From contig NZ_WRPO01000029.1 in the NCBI RefSeq assembly GCF_009746585.1, positions 1 through 41,111 of the forward strand: a stretch of DNA of 41,111 nt, given 5' to 3'. Below the pieces are notes generated by a model, which was given only the letters and a program-made list of their open reading frames with translations, made no database searches and was not told the origin of the DNA. Below are positions 6,141-15,753 of the stretch, in pieces. How positions within the stretch are numbered: the stretch's first letter is position 1; each line of letters opens with the position of its first letter. Source of the DNA: Novosphingobium aquimarinum. Its GTDB lineage: Bacteria; Pseudomonadota; Alphaproteobacteria; Sphingomonadales; Sphingomonadaceae. The translations under genes were made by a program, and so were the position numbers.

Positions 6141-6918
6141 CCGCGCGAGGCTCGCCTGCCTGGCCGGGGCGCTTGTCGCGTCCTTCCCCGCAGCCGCCCC
6201 CGCTTTCGCCCAGTCGATAGCAGCGCTGCCTGACCAGACGAGCCGGATCCGGCTTTCCAACCATGACGTCAATCATGTCGTGTGCGTGGGCGGCGACATC
6301 GAGGACGTCAAATTCTCGGCCGAGAAGGGCCTTGCCGTCGAGCGCGGCGGCTCGGACGCGTGGATCAAGTTTCTCGTGCTTGAGACCGAGGACCCCAATA
6401 TTCCGGGAAGCGGCGCCAAGACGCACAGCCATGTGACGACGCCGTCGGAATTCTTCGTTTCGTGCAACGGCGCGATCTATCCGCTCTATGCCGAGCCCGC
6501 CGACATCCCGGCCCAGACCGTCACCCTGGTCCCTGGGGCCACGCAGCGCGCCCGGGCGAATGATGCGCTGCTTGGTCCACTCGTTGAGGAAGAGCGCGCG
6601 GTGGGGATCGCGCTGGCGATCCTGCAGGACCGGGTGCCCGCATCCTTCTCCGAGGTCGCGCCCGCGCGTGGCAGACTGGTGCTGGCCGACCTTCCCACCG
6701 CGTCGCTTACCGAACGACGGCGGCTCGAAGTGGAGGGCGCCGGCCTGTCGGTCAGCGAATATCTGGTCCGTGCCAGCGCCACCACCGTGCTCGATGAACG
6801 CAATTTCCTCGATACCGCGCTTGGGGCCGACATCTTTGCCATCACTATCGACCGGCTGACCCTGAGCGCCAACGAAACCGCGCGGCTGATCGTCGTTCGC
6901 CGGAGTGTGCAGCAATGA
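6124..6918 (+). CDS. traK: TraK outer-membrane-associated secretin-like protein
   Basis: This is the VirB9-like part of the outer-membrane core complex, working with TraB and lipoprotein TraV. The 264 residues begin with a signal peptide (cleavage after AFA at about residue 29), and the mature part is beta-rich. The GTG at 6124 is favoured because GGAGGAG lies 7 nt upstream; an ATG two codons later is the alternative. It overlaps both neighbours (traE by 17 nt, traB by 4 nt). Confidence 0.85.
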   Translation: MPMSANRARLACLAGALVASFPAAAPAFAQSIAALPDQTSRIRLSNHDVNHVVCVGGDIEDVKFSAEKGLAVERGGSDAWIKFLVLETEDPNIPGSGAKTHSHVTTPSEFFVSCNGAIYPLYAEPADIPAQTVTLVPGATQRARANDALLGPLVEEERAVGIALAILQDRVPASFSEVAPARGRLVLADLPTASLTERRRLEVEGAGLSVSEYLVRASATTVLDERNFLDTALGADIFAITIDRLTLSANETARLIVVRRSVQQ

Positions 6919-8225
6919 CGACGCCTGACGAAAACGGGCGGGCGACGCCTGCAGCGGCCCCGAGCAACCTCGCCGAAGATAGCGAAGATAGCGCCGTCGC
7001 ACGGCCGGCCCTGCTCGACCTGCCAGCGCAATGGTCGAAGCTGACCTCCGACCAGAAGCTGCGCGCCAAGCAGTTGGGCGTCGTCTCAACGATCGCACTG
7101 CTCGGGCTAGGACTCTACACCGCAAGCACCAGCGGCCACAAGGAAGCGCCCAAGGCGCCCCAGGCCTCGAACCTCGACATGGGCGCCGGGCTTCGCGGCG
7201 ATAGCCTCGAAGTGAAGCTGCGCGGCGATCTCCAGAAGATTCTCGATGGACAAACCTTGCTCGGCGATCGGGTCACCGCGATCGAGGAAGGCAAAGTGGT
7301 TCCCGGCACGGGTGGCGGGACTCACGGGCCGGGTATGGCCGGCGGCGATGGTGGCGATCTGCCGCCGGCCATACCCGGCGAGGCGCCGGCCTATCCGCCC
7401 GCGCCGCCCGAAGCCCGGGGCGCGGCTAGCGAGATCCCCGCGCCGCCTGCTGCTCCGGCTGCGCCGCCAGCGCCGCCGGTTCCACCCACGCAACGTCAGA
7501 TCGGCGCGATCGGCGCAGCGACGGCCACGCAAGCTTCGGAAGGAGGTGCTGGCAGCGGCGCCGCCTCAAAAAAAGGGAAGCGGACGATCTATTTGCCACC
7601 TGGTTTCATGAAGGCGCGGCTTCTGACCGGCATCGACGCCCTGGCGAGCCGGGACGCGACCAGTAATCCCGAACCGATTATCGCCAGGGTCCAGGCGCCG
7701 GCCGTCCTTCCCAACGAGGTCAAGGCCAACCTCGCCGGTTGCTTCGTGATCGGCAATGCAACGGGCAGCCTCGCCAAGGAAAGGGTCGAGATCCAGCTCG
7801 TCTCGATCTCCTGCGTGGACTTCGACAGTCATGCGGTGGTCGACCAGGCGATCAAGGGCTTCTTCGTCGATGCCGATGGCAAGAAGGGCCTGTCCGGCAA
7901 GGTCGTGACCCGTGCCGGCGCCACGCTCGCCCGCTCGTTCATTGCCGGCACGATCGCCGGCATCTCTCAGAGCGTCGAAGGGTCTTTCGGCAGCCTGTCG
8001 ACATCAGCGCTGGGGAGTGTGCGCAGCCTGGATGCGGGCGATGCGGTCAAGTCGGGCGTCGCGGGCGGCCTCTCCAAATCCTCCGACAAGCTCACCGACT
8101 TCTACCTCGATCTCGCCCGCCAGGCTGGCCCGGTCGTTGAAGTCGGCGCGGCCAAGGATGTCGTGGTCGTCATCCAGGAGGGTCTCGCCCTCGAGATCAA
8201 GCCGTCGGTCGGGAGCAAATTCTGA
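6915..8225 (+). CDS. traB: TraB, VirB10-like core complex protein
   Basis: TraB spans the envelope from inner membrane to outer membrane and couples ATPase activity to pore opening. Of 436 residues there is a short cytoplasmic N-terminus and one membrane helix at about 55-72. A long Pro/Ala/Gly-rich periplasmic linker (about 125-210) follows, then the TrbI/VirB10 domain from about 225 with GFMKARLLTGIDA and LAGCFVIGNATG. The ATG overlaps the traK stop by 4 nt. The stop overlaps an in-frame ATG of the traV frame, but a better traV start is 33 nt downstream. Confidence 0.9.
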   Translation: MTTPDENGRATPAAAPSNLAEDSEDSAVARPALLDLPAQWSKLTSDQKLRAKQLGVVSTIALLGLGLYTASTSGHKEAPKAPQASNLDMGAGLRGDSLEVKLRGDLQKILDGQTLLGDRVTAIEEGKVVPGTGGGTHGPGMAGGDGGDLPPAIPGEAPAYPPAPPEARGAASEIPAPPAAPAAPPAPPVPPTQRQIGAIGAATATQASEGGAGSGAASKKGKRTIYLPPGFMKARLLTGIDALASRDATSNPEPIIARVQAPAVLPNEVKANLAGCFVIGNATGSLAKERVEIQLVSISCVDFDSHAVVDQAIKGFFVDADGKKGLSGKVVTRAGATLARSFIAGTIAGISQSVEGSFGSLSTSALGSVRSLDAGDAVKSGVAGGLSKSSDKLTDFYLDLARQAGPVVEVGAAKDVVVVIQEGLALEIKPSVGSKF

Positions 8226-8257
8226 TGCGCTCGCCCTTTTTCTCAGGAGATCCCGCC

Positions 8258-8893
8258 ATGTCCGTGCTGGCCTACCAGTCTCTTCATCGTTCGCTGCTTT
8301 CGCTCAGCCTGCTCGCAAGCCTTGGTGGCTGCGCGGCGGTCGGATCGATGATGTCGCCCTATTCTGAGAAGTTCGACTGCAAGAACAGCGATCACGGGCA
8401 ATGCATCCATCCGGATCGGGCCTATGAGGACGCGGTCGCGGGTGTGGCGTCGAAGTCTGACCCCAAGGTCACCAATGACCGTGCGATGCTGCGCGGCCAG
8501 GACCAGGGCAGGGCGAACGGCAAACCGGGCAGCAATCCCGCAGCCAGTGCCTATGGCAGTTACCGCGACAGCGTCTATCAAGAACTCAAGGGTCTGATCG
8601 AGGCGCCGGTCACGCCGATGCTGAAGCCTGCGCGAACGGTGAGGACGCTCATTCTCCCCTATGCCGATCGCCAACGCCCCGACCGGCTCTACATGCCTCG
8701 CTATGTCTATTCGGTGATCGACAAGCCGGTCTGGGTTGTGGGCGGCGCGCTTGTGGCCTCACCCGATCGCGCGTCACAGGCTCCAATTCTCGGCCAGGTG
8801 CGCGATGGCGCCGCGGCCGACGGTGAGGCGGTGCCGGCCACCGTTCCCGCCGCACCCGCGATCGTGCCGCCCGCCCCGGAGCCGCAGCCATGA
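8258..8893 (+). CDS. traV: TraV outer-membrane lipoprotein
   Basis: This lipoprotein (VirB7-like) anchors the core complex in the outer membrane. The signal peptide ends in the lipobox SLGGC with the lipidated Cys at residue 25. Two further conserved cysteines follow in FDCKNSDHGQCIHPDRAYED, as in the TraV family. The C-terminus is Pro/Ala-rich. I choose the ATG at 8258 because AGGAG is 8 nt upstream and it gives a compact signal peptide; the ATG at 8225 is possible. It overlaps traC by 4 nt. Confidence 0.85.
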   Translation: MSVLAYQSLHRSLLSLSLLASLGGCAAVGSMMSPYSEKFDCKNSDHGQCIHPDRAYEDAVAGVASKSDPKVTNDRAMLRGQDQGRANGKPGSNPAASAYGSYRDSVYQELKGLIEAPVTPMLKPARTVRTLILPYADRQRPDRLYMPRYVYSVIDKPVWVVGGALVASPDRASQAPILGQVRDGAAADGEAVPATVPAAPAIVPPAPEPQP

Positions 8894-11388
8894 ACGGGCT
8901 CAGCTATGCGCGGCTGCGCAGCGCCGTCCGGCGGGATAGTTTCTCCGACTATCTTCCGTTGGTTGCCTGGGACGAGGACACCGAAGCGTTCCTCTGCATC
9001 GACGATACCTGGGGCCATGCCTGGGAGCTGCTGCCGACCGCCTATTTGTTCGCCCATGTTCAGGGCGCGCTGCAGGGGTTGCTCAACATCCATTTCCCGG
9101 ACGGGACGGTGTTGCAGCTCCACACCTTTGCGGATCCGCTGATCGACGATGCGCTCGACGCCTTCCTGGACCTCAAGACCCGTGATGATCCGCTGATCCA
9201 AGCGTCGGCGCGCTATACCCACGCCTATCTCAGCAAAGGGCGACACGGCCTCAAGGCGCTCCACGGAATCCCGGTCCGCAATTTCCGCACGCTCTTGTCG
9301 ATCAAGACGCGCCGGCCGCTTGGCGAAGACCTTCGGCGTCAGGTCGAGGAGCAACTGGCAAAGCTCGGCATCCGCCGGCTTCCGCCCGAAGAACTGGTCG
9401 CCTTCTACAGACGCATTTTCAACGGCGTGGCAGATACCGCCCCCGGCGTCTTCGCTGACGGCACCACGACGGGCGCGCCGCCAATCGGCAAGCAGATCAT
9501 CGATGCGGGGCCGGATCTCGTGTTCGAGGGTGCGGAGGTGTTCCTCGGCAACCAGGTCGCGCGATGCCTGACACCCAAGGCGCCGGCGCGGCGCATCACA
9601 GCTGAGCGGGCGAACCGCCTCATGGGCGGGATGCGCGGCGCGTCCGAGGACAGCGATCAGATCGGCGGTCCGTTCCTCTACACGCTCAATGTCCTGTTCG
9701 ATCACTCGCAGTTCGAAATCCACAAGCGCGCGCAGATCCTGTCAGCTCAGAAAGCAGCCGGCAGCTTCGCAGTCGAGGTCGGGAAGCAGATCGAGGAAAT
9801 CGGCTGGATTCTCGACGAAGCCGGCAACAGTAAATTCGTCCGCGTCATCCCGACCGTCTGGGTGTTCGGGCGCGATCGCGCGCATGCCCGTGATCTCGCT
9901 GCGCGCGCCAAGCGCCTGTGGGAAGGCGAGCCCCTGCCCTTCTCGATGCAGGAAGAGAGCTATCTCAACCCGACGTTGCTGGTGATGAGCCTGCCTTTCG
10001 GGCTCTATCCTGACCGGACGACGCTCCGGCTCCTCGAGCGCGACTTTCGCATGCCGGTGAAGGCGGCCGTTCTGATGGCGCCGATCCAGGCCGACTTTCG
10101 CGGCGGCGGACGTCCGGCCCTGCTCTACACCGGACGCAAGGGCCAACTCGTCACGCTCGATCTGTTCGATCCGCGCATCAACAATTATAATTTCATCGTC
10201 TCGGCCGAGAGCGGTGCCGGCAAGAGCTTCCTGCTCAACAATCTCTGCCAGCAATATTACGCCAATGGAGCGCTGATCCGGATCATAGACATCGGCGGCA
10301 GCTACAGGAAGCTCTGCACGCTCTGTTCGGGCCGCTATATTGATATCGGCGAAGAGCATCTCGTCCTGAACCCCTTCGATATGGGACTGGCTCTGGACGG
10401 CGACGACAAGCAGTCCGCCATCACCATGGCGGTTGCGATCGTCGCCGAGATGGCAAATGCATCCACTCGCAAGGGCGTCACCACCTCGGAGTGGAATCTC
10501 CTCAAGTCCGCGGTCCAGTGGACGATCGATACGGGTCGGGCCGATCATGGCATCGATGCCGTGCGCGAATGGCTGGGCACCTACCCCGAGCTCGTCGAGA
10601 CCGCGCTCGATCATGTCGATCATCTTGTGCCCGTCGCGCGCGAACTCGCCTTCAATCTGCGCGATTTCGGATCGGGCGGCGCCTATGGCCATTATTTCAA
10701 CGGCCCCTCGACGCTGGATATCCGCCACGATGAATTTGTAGTGCTCGAACTCGAGCGCCTCAAATCCATGCCGGATTTGTTCAACGTCATCGTCATGGTG
10801 GTCGTGAATGCGGTCACGCAGGAACTCTACCTGTCCGCGCGCGACAAGCCCCGCTTCGTGCTGTGCGACGAGGCCGCGCAGTTCATGACGCGCACCGACG
10901 GCCAGGACCTCTCGCGTCTCGCAGAGGCCTTCGGTCAGGGCTACAGACGCGCGCGCAAATATCGCGGCTCGTTCGGTATCGTGCTGCAGTCGATGAACGA
11001 CCTGACTCTGTTCGGCGGCACGGGGCAGGTGATTCTCGAAAATGCCGCGACCCGCTTCCTGCTCCAGGGTTCCACCTATGATCGGGCCGTAGACAACAAG
11101 ATCCTCGATTATTCGGGTTTCGTTCTCGATCTGCTGAAATCGGTCCGGAATTCCAAGCCGAACTACAGCGAGGTGTTCATCGATTCCCCGCTGGGGCTGG
11201 GCATCGCCCGACTCGTGGTTGATCCGTTCAGCTACTGGATCAACACCTCAGCGCCCGACGAAGTGGCTGCTTTCGAGGCGCTGATGCGTCAGGGCCTTTC
11301 CCCGCTCGAAGCCATTTGCCGTCTCGCGGGCGTCGAGCCCTCGCAGATCCTGGGCACGCCTCCCACGCCTGGCTTGGTGGGAGTGTGA
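8890..11388 (+). CDS. traC: TraC, VirB4-like conjugation ATPase
   Basis: This cytoplasmic ATPase energises pilus assembly. The 832 residues fit the TraC family. The N-terminal domain (about 15-240) interacts with the membrane complex. The C-terminal P-loop domain has Walker A SAESGAGKSF (Lys445) and Walker B RFVLCDEAAQF (Asp660-Glu661). The later block GQVILENAATRFLLQ is also typical of VirB4/TraC. All key residues are present. The ATG overlaps the traV stop (ATGA). Confidence 0.95.
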   Translation: MNGLSYARLRSAVRRDSFSDYLPLVAWDEDTEAFLCIDDTWGHAWELLPTAYLFAHVQGALQGLLNIHFPDGTVLQLHTFADPLIDDALDAFLDLKTRDDPLIQASARYTHAYLSKGRHGLKALHGIPVRNFRTLLSIKTRRPLGEDLRRQVEEQLAKLGIRRLPPEELVAFYRRIFNGVADTAPGVFADGTTTGAPPIGKQIIDAGPDLVFEGAEVFLGNQVARCLTPKAPARRITAERANRLMGGMRGASEDSDQIGGPFLYTLNVLFDHSQFEIHKRAQILSAQKAAGSFAVEVGKQIEEIGWILDEAGNSKFVRVIPTVWVFGRDRAHARDLAARAKRLWEGEPLPFSMQEESYLNPTLLVMSLPFGLYPDRTTLRLLERDFRMPVKAAVLMAPIQADFRGGGRPALLYTGRKGQLVTLDLFDPRINNYNFIVSAESGAGKSFLLNNLCQQYYANGALIRIIDIGGSYRKLCTLCSGRYIDIGEEHLVLNPFDMGLALDGDDKQSAITMAVAIVAEMANASTRKGVTTSEWNLLKSAVQWTIDTGRADHGIDAVREWLGTYPELVETALDHVDHLVPVARELAFNLRDFGSGGAYGHYFNGPSTLDIRHDEFVVLELERLKSMPDLFNVIVMVVVNAVTQELYLSARDKPRFVLCDEAAQFMTRTDGQDLSRLAEAFGQGYRRARKYRGSFGIVLQSMNDLTLFGGTGQVILENAATRFLLQGSTYDRAVDNKILDYSGFVLDLLKSVRNSKPNYSEVFIDSPLGLGIARLVVDPFSYWINTSAPDEVAAFEALMRQGLSPLEAICRLAGVEPSQILGTPPTPGLVGV

Positions 11389-11393
11389 TCGCC

Positions 11394-11720
11394 ATGGCAC
11401 GTTTCACGCCGCATCCCGACCAGTTGCCGCTCAACTGGTCCGACAATGAAGCCATCGAGTTGATCGTCGAGCGTCGGCTCGCCGAGCGGTTCGAAGCGGA
11501 ATCCTTCCAGTGGCGCTTCCGGCTTGTCATGATCGAGACGGTGATGATGGGCCTGCTCGTGCTCATCGCGGGGCTTCTGCTCAAACAGCCGACCATGATG
11601 GTGCTGCGTGCCTCGCTCCTGGTAGCCGCATCGTGCCTCGCGACCGGGATCCTCCTGCTCAGCCTCTCGGCGGGCACCGCGAAGCTGATGCGCCGCCTGC
11701 GCCGGTGGAGGGGCAAATGA
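11394..11720 (+). CDS. Small membrane protein between traC and traW
   Basis: This 108-residue protein has two predicted membrane segments (about 45-62 and 68-92) and an N-terminal cytoplasmic stretch rich in charged residues. I do not recognise the family. In F plasmid the position between traC and traW is held by trbI, which also encodes a small inner-membrane protein. No sequence similarity to TrbI is evident to me, so the name is not used. The start follows the traC stop by 5 nt, and the stop overlaps the next gene. Confidence 0.7.
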   Translation: MARFTPHPDQLPLNWSDNEAIELIVERRLAERFEAESFQWRFRLVMIETVMMGLLVLIAGLLLKQPTMMVLRASLLVAASCLATGILLLSLSAGTAKLMRRLRRWRGK

Positions 11721-11950
11721 ACGGCCTGACCTCCTCCGCACCCTCGCCATCGGTGATCCGACTCACAGTCAGCGGCTTTCTGCTCATGCTGGTCCAGAGC
11801 GCACTTCTGCTGTTGTCCCCGGAACTCGACCGGGCCTCGGGCATGCTGATCTGGATCCTGACACCTTTGGCATTCTCGGCCTTCGTCACGGCGCTCATCG
11901 GCGTGCCTGAACCGCCCGAACAGCATTGGAGGCAGCGCCATGGGCGATAA
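11717..11950 (+). CDS. Second small membrane protein between traC and traW
   Basis: This 77-residue protein has two hydrophobic segments (about 17-36 and 44-65) and no recognised domain. Its ATG overlaps the upstream stop (ATGA), and its 3' end overlaps traW by 11 nt. It is therefore translated as part of the operon. With the preceding gene it forms a pair of small inner-membrane proteins. A structural or exclusion function is possible but unsupported. Confidence 0.65.
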   Translation: MNGLTSSAPSPSVIRLTVSGFLLMLVQSALLLLSPELDRASGMLIWILTPLAFSAFVTALIGVPEPPEQHWRQRHGR

Positions 11951-12632
11951 TCTGCTCGGCCGTGTTCGGCGCGGCCCGATCCTGCTGGTGTTCGCAACGG
12001 GCAATCTTCTGGCCGTCGCGGCTGCATTAGCCGCTGCGGGACCGATCAGCGGCACCGCCCCGTCGCGCAGCACGATCGGGCGGACATGGCCGATCGCGGA
12101 ACCGGATGCGCTTGCCGAGATCGAAGCCAAGGTGGCGACACTCCCCAGCGACATGAGCAAGGCGTTCGGCCCGCGCGACAAGTGGACCGCGCTCAAAGCC
12201 GCGCCACTCGGGATTGCCGGCGCCGACCGGGTGCGCAGCGTCGTGCCCTTCTACACCCTCGATTTCGACATCACGCTGCCGGACGGCAAGACGCTCTATC
12301 CCAAGGGCTTCACCTTCAACCCGCTGACCTATGTGAAGCTACCCCAGCGTCTCGTCGTCGTGCATCCGCGTGATCTCGGCTGGGCGCTCCGCACTGCCCG
12401 CGCCAGCGATTTCATCCTCTTGTCGGCGCTGGGCACCCAGAATGGCGATGCGATCGATCTCAGCGAGAAGACCGGGCGACCGATCTACATTCTGGAGGAG
12501 AGGGTCAAGCAACGGCTCGGGCTGACGGTGGCGCCGGTCATCGTCGAGCAGTCCGGCACACGCCTCGTTCTCACCGAATATGGGCCCAAGAGCCGCGCAT
12601 CCGCCGCTCCGGCAAAGGGAGCGACGCGATGA
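11940..12632 (+). CDS. traW: TraW pilus assembly protein
   Basis: This periplasmic protein acts in pilus assembly and interacts with TrbC and TraU. The 230 residues start with a hydrophobic signal/anchor (about 13-35). The TraW landmarks TIGRTWPIAEPDAL, KGFTFNPLTYVKLPQRLVV and the C-terminal GLTVAPVIVEQSGTRLVL are present. It overlaps the upstream gene by 11 nt and traU by 4 nt. Length and motif order match the family. Confidence 0.9.
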   Translation: MGDNLLGRVRRGPILLVFATGNLLAVAAALAAAGPISGTAPSRSTIGRTWPIAEPDALAEIEAKVATLPSDMSKAFGPRDKWTALKAAPLGIAGADRVRSVVPFYTLDFDITLPDGKTLYPKGFTFNPLTYVKLPQRLVVVHPRDLGWALRTARASDFILLSALGTQNGDAIDLSEKTGRPIYILEERVKQRLGLTVAPVIVEQSGTRLVLTEYGPKSRASAAPAKGATR

Positions 12633-13645
12633 TCGGGCGCCTTCCTGTCTTCGTCACCGGCCTGGTCATCGGGCTTGTCATGACACTCGCCTGGCCGAGC
12701 CAGGCCCATGCCTCCAAATGCGAGGCTGGCACCGTCTTTAACCCCATCACCAAGGTGCGCTGGACCTGCATCTTCCCGATCACCGTCGGCGGCATCCGCG
12801 TCGGCAGCTTCGACAAGCTCGACAAGGCTCTCGACGCGCAGTCCGCGTCCAAGCCCTTGTGCGCCTGCCGCAAAGGCATCCAGTTCTGGTTCGGGGTCAA
12901 GGTCTCCTACTGGTCGCCCAACCGGATGGTGGACGTCGTGACCGAACCCGGCTGCATGATGGCCCTGGGCGCCGATCTGCTGCCGACCGGCGGCAAGCTG
13001 CAAGGCAGCCAGTCGTCGATCTCGGACGGGACGAACATCCGCAAGATGTTCGCCCAGATGCATTATTATATCTCGCCGGTCTGGGCGATGCTCGATATGT
13101 TCACCGACCTGCCCTGCCTTGAGAATGACGGCTTCGACGTCGCCATGATCACCGAGGTGCTGCCAACCTGGCAGTCGGGGACATTGGGTGCGATCATCCA
13201 GCCTGAGGGCATCCTGTTCGGAAACCCCGCCGCCGGCCTTGCCTGCATGGGCGACAGCGCCGCAGCGGCCGCAGGCAAAGTCATCGACCCGCTCTTCTGG
13301 TGCATGGGGAGCTGGGGCGCGACCTATCCGATCGCCGGCGATATCCACTTCGATGACAGCGTCGAAGCCTGGGCCGGGCTTGCCGCACGCGGTGTGTTCA
13401 TGATGGGGCGCCTCGGCGCGCTCACCATAAGCTCGGCTGACGGCTGTTCGTTCATACCCCAGCCCGTCTGGACCAAGAGCCGCTACAAGCTCCAGATCAT
13501 GGAGCCCGTGAAGGGCGGCAAATGCGTCAATATTGGCCGCCCAGAGTCGCTCTGGTCCTCGGCCAAGCACGCGCCGGGCAAAGACAATGCCCAGTTCATG
13601 CTCTTCGAAAAGGTGATCTGCTGCGCCGGGATACCGGTGCCATGA
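12629..13645 (+). CDS. traU: TraU mating-pair/pilus protein
   Basis: This is a periplasmic cysteine-rich protein needed for DNA transfer and pilus assembly. The 338 residues begin with a signal peptide (cleavage after AHA, about residue 28). The mature part has the family blocks FNPITKVRWTCIFPITVGG, LCACRKGIQFWFGVKVSYW and MHYYISPVWAML. About a dozen cysteines would be substrates for the DsbC/TraF/TrbB-like enzymes in this operon. The stop overlaps an ATG (ATGA at 13642) that could start traN, but a later start is preferred. Confidence 0.93.
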   Translation: MIGRLPVFVTGLVIGLVMTLAWPSQAHASKCEAGTVFNPITKVRWTCIFPITVGGIRVGSFDKLDKALDAQSASKPLCACRKGIQFWFGVKVSYWSPNRMVDVVTEPGCMMALGADLLPTGGKLQGSQSSISDGTNIRKMFAQMHYYISPVWAMLDMFTDLPCLENDGFDVAMITEVLPTWQSGTLGAIIQPEGILFGNPAAGLACMGDSAAAAAGKVIDPLFWCMGSWGATYPIAGDIHFDDSVEAWAGLAARGVFMMGRLGALTISSADGCSFIPQPVWTKSRYKLQIMEPVKGGKCVNIGRPESLWSSAKHAPGKDNAQFMLFEKVICCAGIPVP

Positions 13646-13740
13646 GGAGGTCACTTTCCCCCGTTCCCGCACGAGACAGCCGTCCATTCCGGAGGTCTGT
13701 TCGCCAAGGCCCCTACGGTCGAGGGCTGCCGTGCGGGATA

Positions 13741-13778
13741 GGAGCGGCGCCGCCAAGCCCCCCTGGCGGCGTCGCTCC
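13741..13778. repeat. 15-bp near-perfect hairpin ahead of traN
   Basis: Positions 13741-13755 pair with 13764-13778 with one mismatch (GGAGCGGCGCCGCCA against GGAGCGACGCCGCCA) over an 8-nt loop. It is 22 nt upstream of the ATG at 13801. If traN starts at 13801, the 155 nt after traU are an untranslated spacer holding this structure. It could mark RNA processing or attenuation between traU and traN. Confidence 0.75.
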
Positions 13779-13800
13779 ACCCCCGGCCAGCGCGGTCGCA

Positions 13801-15753
13801 ATGCTCCCCCGGTGGGACCGGCGCCTCCTCTCCGCCTGTTCCATCATCGCGACCGCGCTGGCCATCTCCTTTTCTTCGTCCGCATCGGCACAAACAATGG
13901 AGCAAAGGGCGCATACCGCGGCCGATGCATCGCGTGCTAAGACCAGCGACAGCGACACGCTCCAGCAAAATTATGTGACGCCGGGTCTTGCCGGACAGCA
14001 GATCTCTACCGTCGACAACAGTCACACTTTCACGCCGAACATCGCCTGCCAGAAGACGGCAACGATGCTCGAAGTGTTGGTCCAGCCTTCGGGTACCGGC
14101 GACCTCGGCAGGGTTACGATCGCGCGCGACACCGATCTCGATGGCACGGTCGATACGACCTCGAACCTGCCCGGGCCTGTGTCCGGGATATGCGCCAATG
14201 GCGTGGTTTCCTGCCAGCCCGGCAGTTGGAATGGCTGCAGCTTCTACCGTTGGGATGTCGATGCGGCCAAGGCGCTGAAGCTGACCTCGGTCGATATGCC
14301 CAAACTCGCCGGCTGCTACTGCATCAACAATAGCTGCGGCACCAATCTTGCCTGGGGCAATATGGCGTCCGTCCTGCGCGATCTGGGCGGCGGGATGATC
14401 GGCGCGCTTACGACCGCAGACCCCCGCTATGGGGTCGCGGAAGCCGTCATCGACGGACCCGCCGTCCGTTATGTCGGCGCGCAGTCGACCGCCTGCTCGT
14501 CCGACCCGGCCCTCCCCCAGACTGCCTATCGATCCAATCCCACGGCGATCTCGGGCGATGCCGCTGCCGCTGCGGCCAGCAACAGCGTCTTCCAGATGGT
14601 GCTGGCCTCGTCCGCTGCCGTCGGCAAGGCCCAGGAAATCCGCAGTTGTACGATCGAACGTCAGGTGACAGTCGCGTCGGCGACCTACGACGATATTGTC
14701 AGCGCATCGGGTTCGTTGCTCGGTGTGTCGAGCTGCGGGAATGGCTGCCGGCTCTATCGGATAGGCGGCACAGGGAACTGCAACGATCCGCCCGCGACCT
14801 TCACGCTCCAGTTCACTGCCAGCAAGCCCCACCGCATCGTCTCGGCCAGGATCGTAGACCTCCAGACCGCCGACTGGCTTCAGGCCCGTGTGAACGGTAC
14901 GCCGGTTGCATCCGCGGGCAAGCGCCCCTGGCTCACCAACGCGCTCCCGGCGGGCGATTGCGGCGTGGGCGACAATTACAGCGCCTATCCGAACTATGAC
15001 TTCACCGGCGTGCTTAAGCAGGGCAGCGCCTCGGTCGACGCCCGCATTCGCGCGACCGGATCGCACAAGAGTGGCTATCTCGAAATCGAGGTCCAGGTCG
15101 ATACGAGTTGTGAGACGAGCGAGCAGCTCATCAACCTTTGCGCGGGCTATGCCTCGGATGCGAACTGCCACCTTCTCAGCGAAAATGTCGACGGGGTCGA
15201 CACCTTCCGCAACGGGGTCGGCACCGGCCTCACGCCCCTGCCCCAGACCCGGCTCTTCGGGAACGATGTGTGCACAGTCTCGCTCAGCCGCGACTTCTTT
15301 TTGCGCACGCGGCAATATCGCTGCGAGGTCGACACCGGGTCAATGCCTGAACCGGACCTCAGCCGGGGCGCCTATATCATCAACCATTCGACCGAGACGC
15401 TGCTGGCCGACCGGACGCGTCAGAGCGACGGCAGCTACGCCACCTCGACGCGAACATTCAGCTTGCCCGACCGTGGCTCGGTGCCTGCCTGCGAACCCGT
15501 CTGCAAAACGCGCGCGCCCAAGGCAAACAATGACGCGGCGATCGATGGCGTCGTCGGTGCCAAACAAAATGTGCCGACAGGCTACGACACTTTCTTCCAC
15601 GCCTGCACCTCCGACAATCAATGCCCGGCTGGGCCAGGCGAGGAAATTATATCGGCTTGCGGCTGCCTCGACGATTTCCCCGAAGCGGTCGTGATGATGC
15701 AGACCGTCCGCCTCGCCGGCGCGGACCTCGTCTGCACGGGGAGCGTGCAATGA
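13801..15753 (+). CDS. traN: TraN-like mating-pair stabilisation protein
   Basis: TraN is an outer-membrane cysteine-rich adhesin that stabilises donor-recipient contacts. From 13801 the protein is 650 residues, with a signal peptide ending SSSASA at about residue 30. The mature part contains many cysteines, including the cluster GCYCINNSCG and the C-terminal CGCLDDFPEAVVMMQTVRLA. An ATG at 13642 overlapping the traU stop would add 53 Pro/Arg-rich residues ahead of the signal peptide and run through a strong hairpin, so I prefer 13801. No Shine-Dalgarno is obvious for either. The 3' end overlaps a second TraN-like gene by 4 nt. Confidence 0.85.
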   Translation: MLPRWDRRLLSACSIIATALAISFSSSASAQTMEQRAHTAADASRAKTSDSDTLQQNYVTPGLAGQQISTVDNSHTFTPNIACQKTATMLEVLVQPSGTGDLGRVTIARDTDLDGTVDTTSNLPGPVSGICANGVVSCQPGSWNGCSFYRWDVDAAKALKLTSVDMPKLAGCYCINNSCGTNLAWGNMASVLRDLGGGMIGALTTADPRYGVAEAVIDGPAVRYVGAQSTACSSDPALPQTAYRSNPTAISGDAAAAAASNSVFQMVLASSAAVGKAQEIRSCTIERQVTVASATYDDIVSASGSLLGVSSCGNGCRLYRIGGTGNCNDPPATFTLQFTASKPHRIVSARIVDLQTADWLQARVNGTPVASAGKRPWLTNALPAGDCGVGDNYSAYPNYDFTGVLKQGSASVDARIRATGSHKSGYLEIEVQVDTSCETSEQLINLCAGYASDANCHLLSENVDGVDTFRNGVGTGLTPLPQTRLFGNDVCTVSLSRDFFLRTRQYRCEVDTGSMPEPDLSRGAYIINHSTETLLADRTRQSDGSYATSTRTFSLPDRGSVPACEPVCKTRAPKANNDAAIDGVVGAKQNVPTGYDTFFHACTSDNQCPAGPGEEIISACGCLDDFPEAVVMMQTVRLAGADLVCTGSVQ

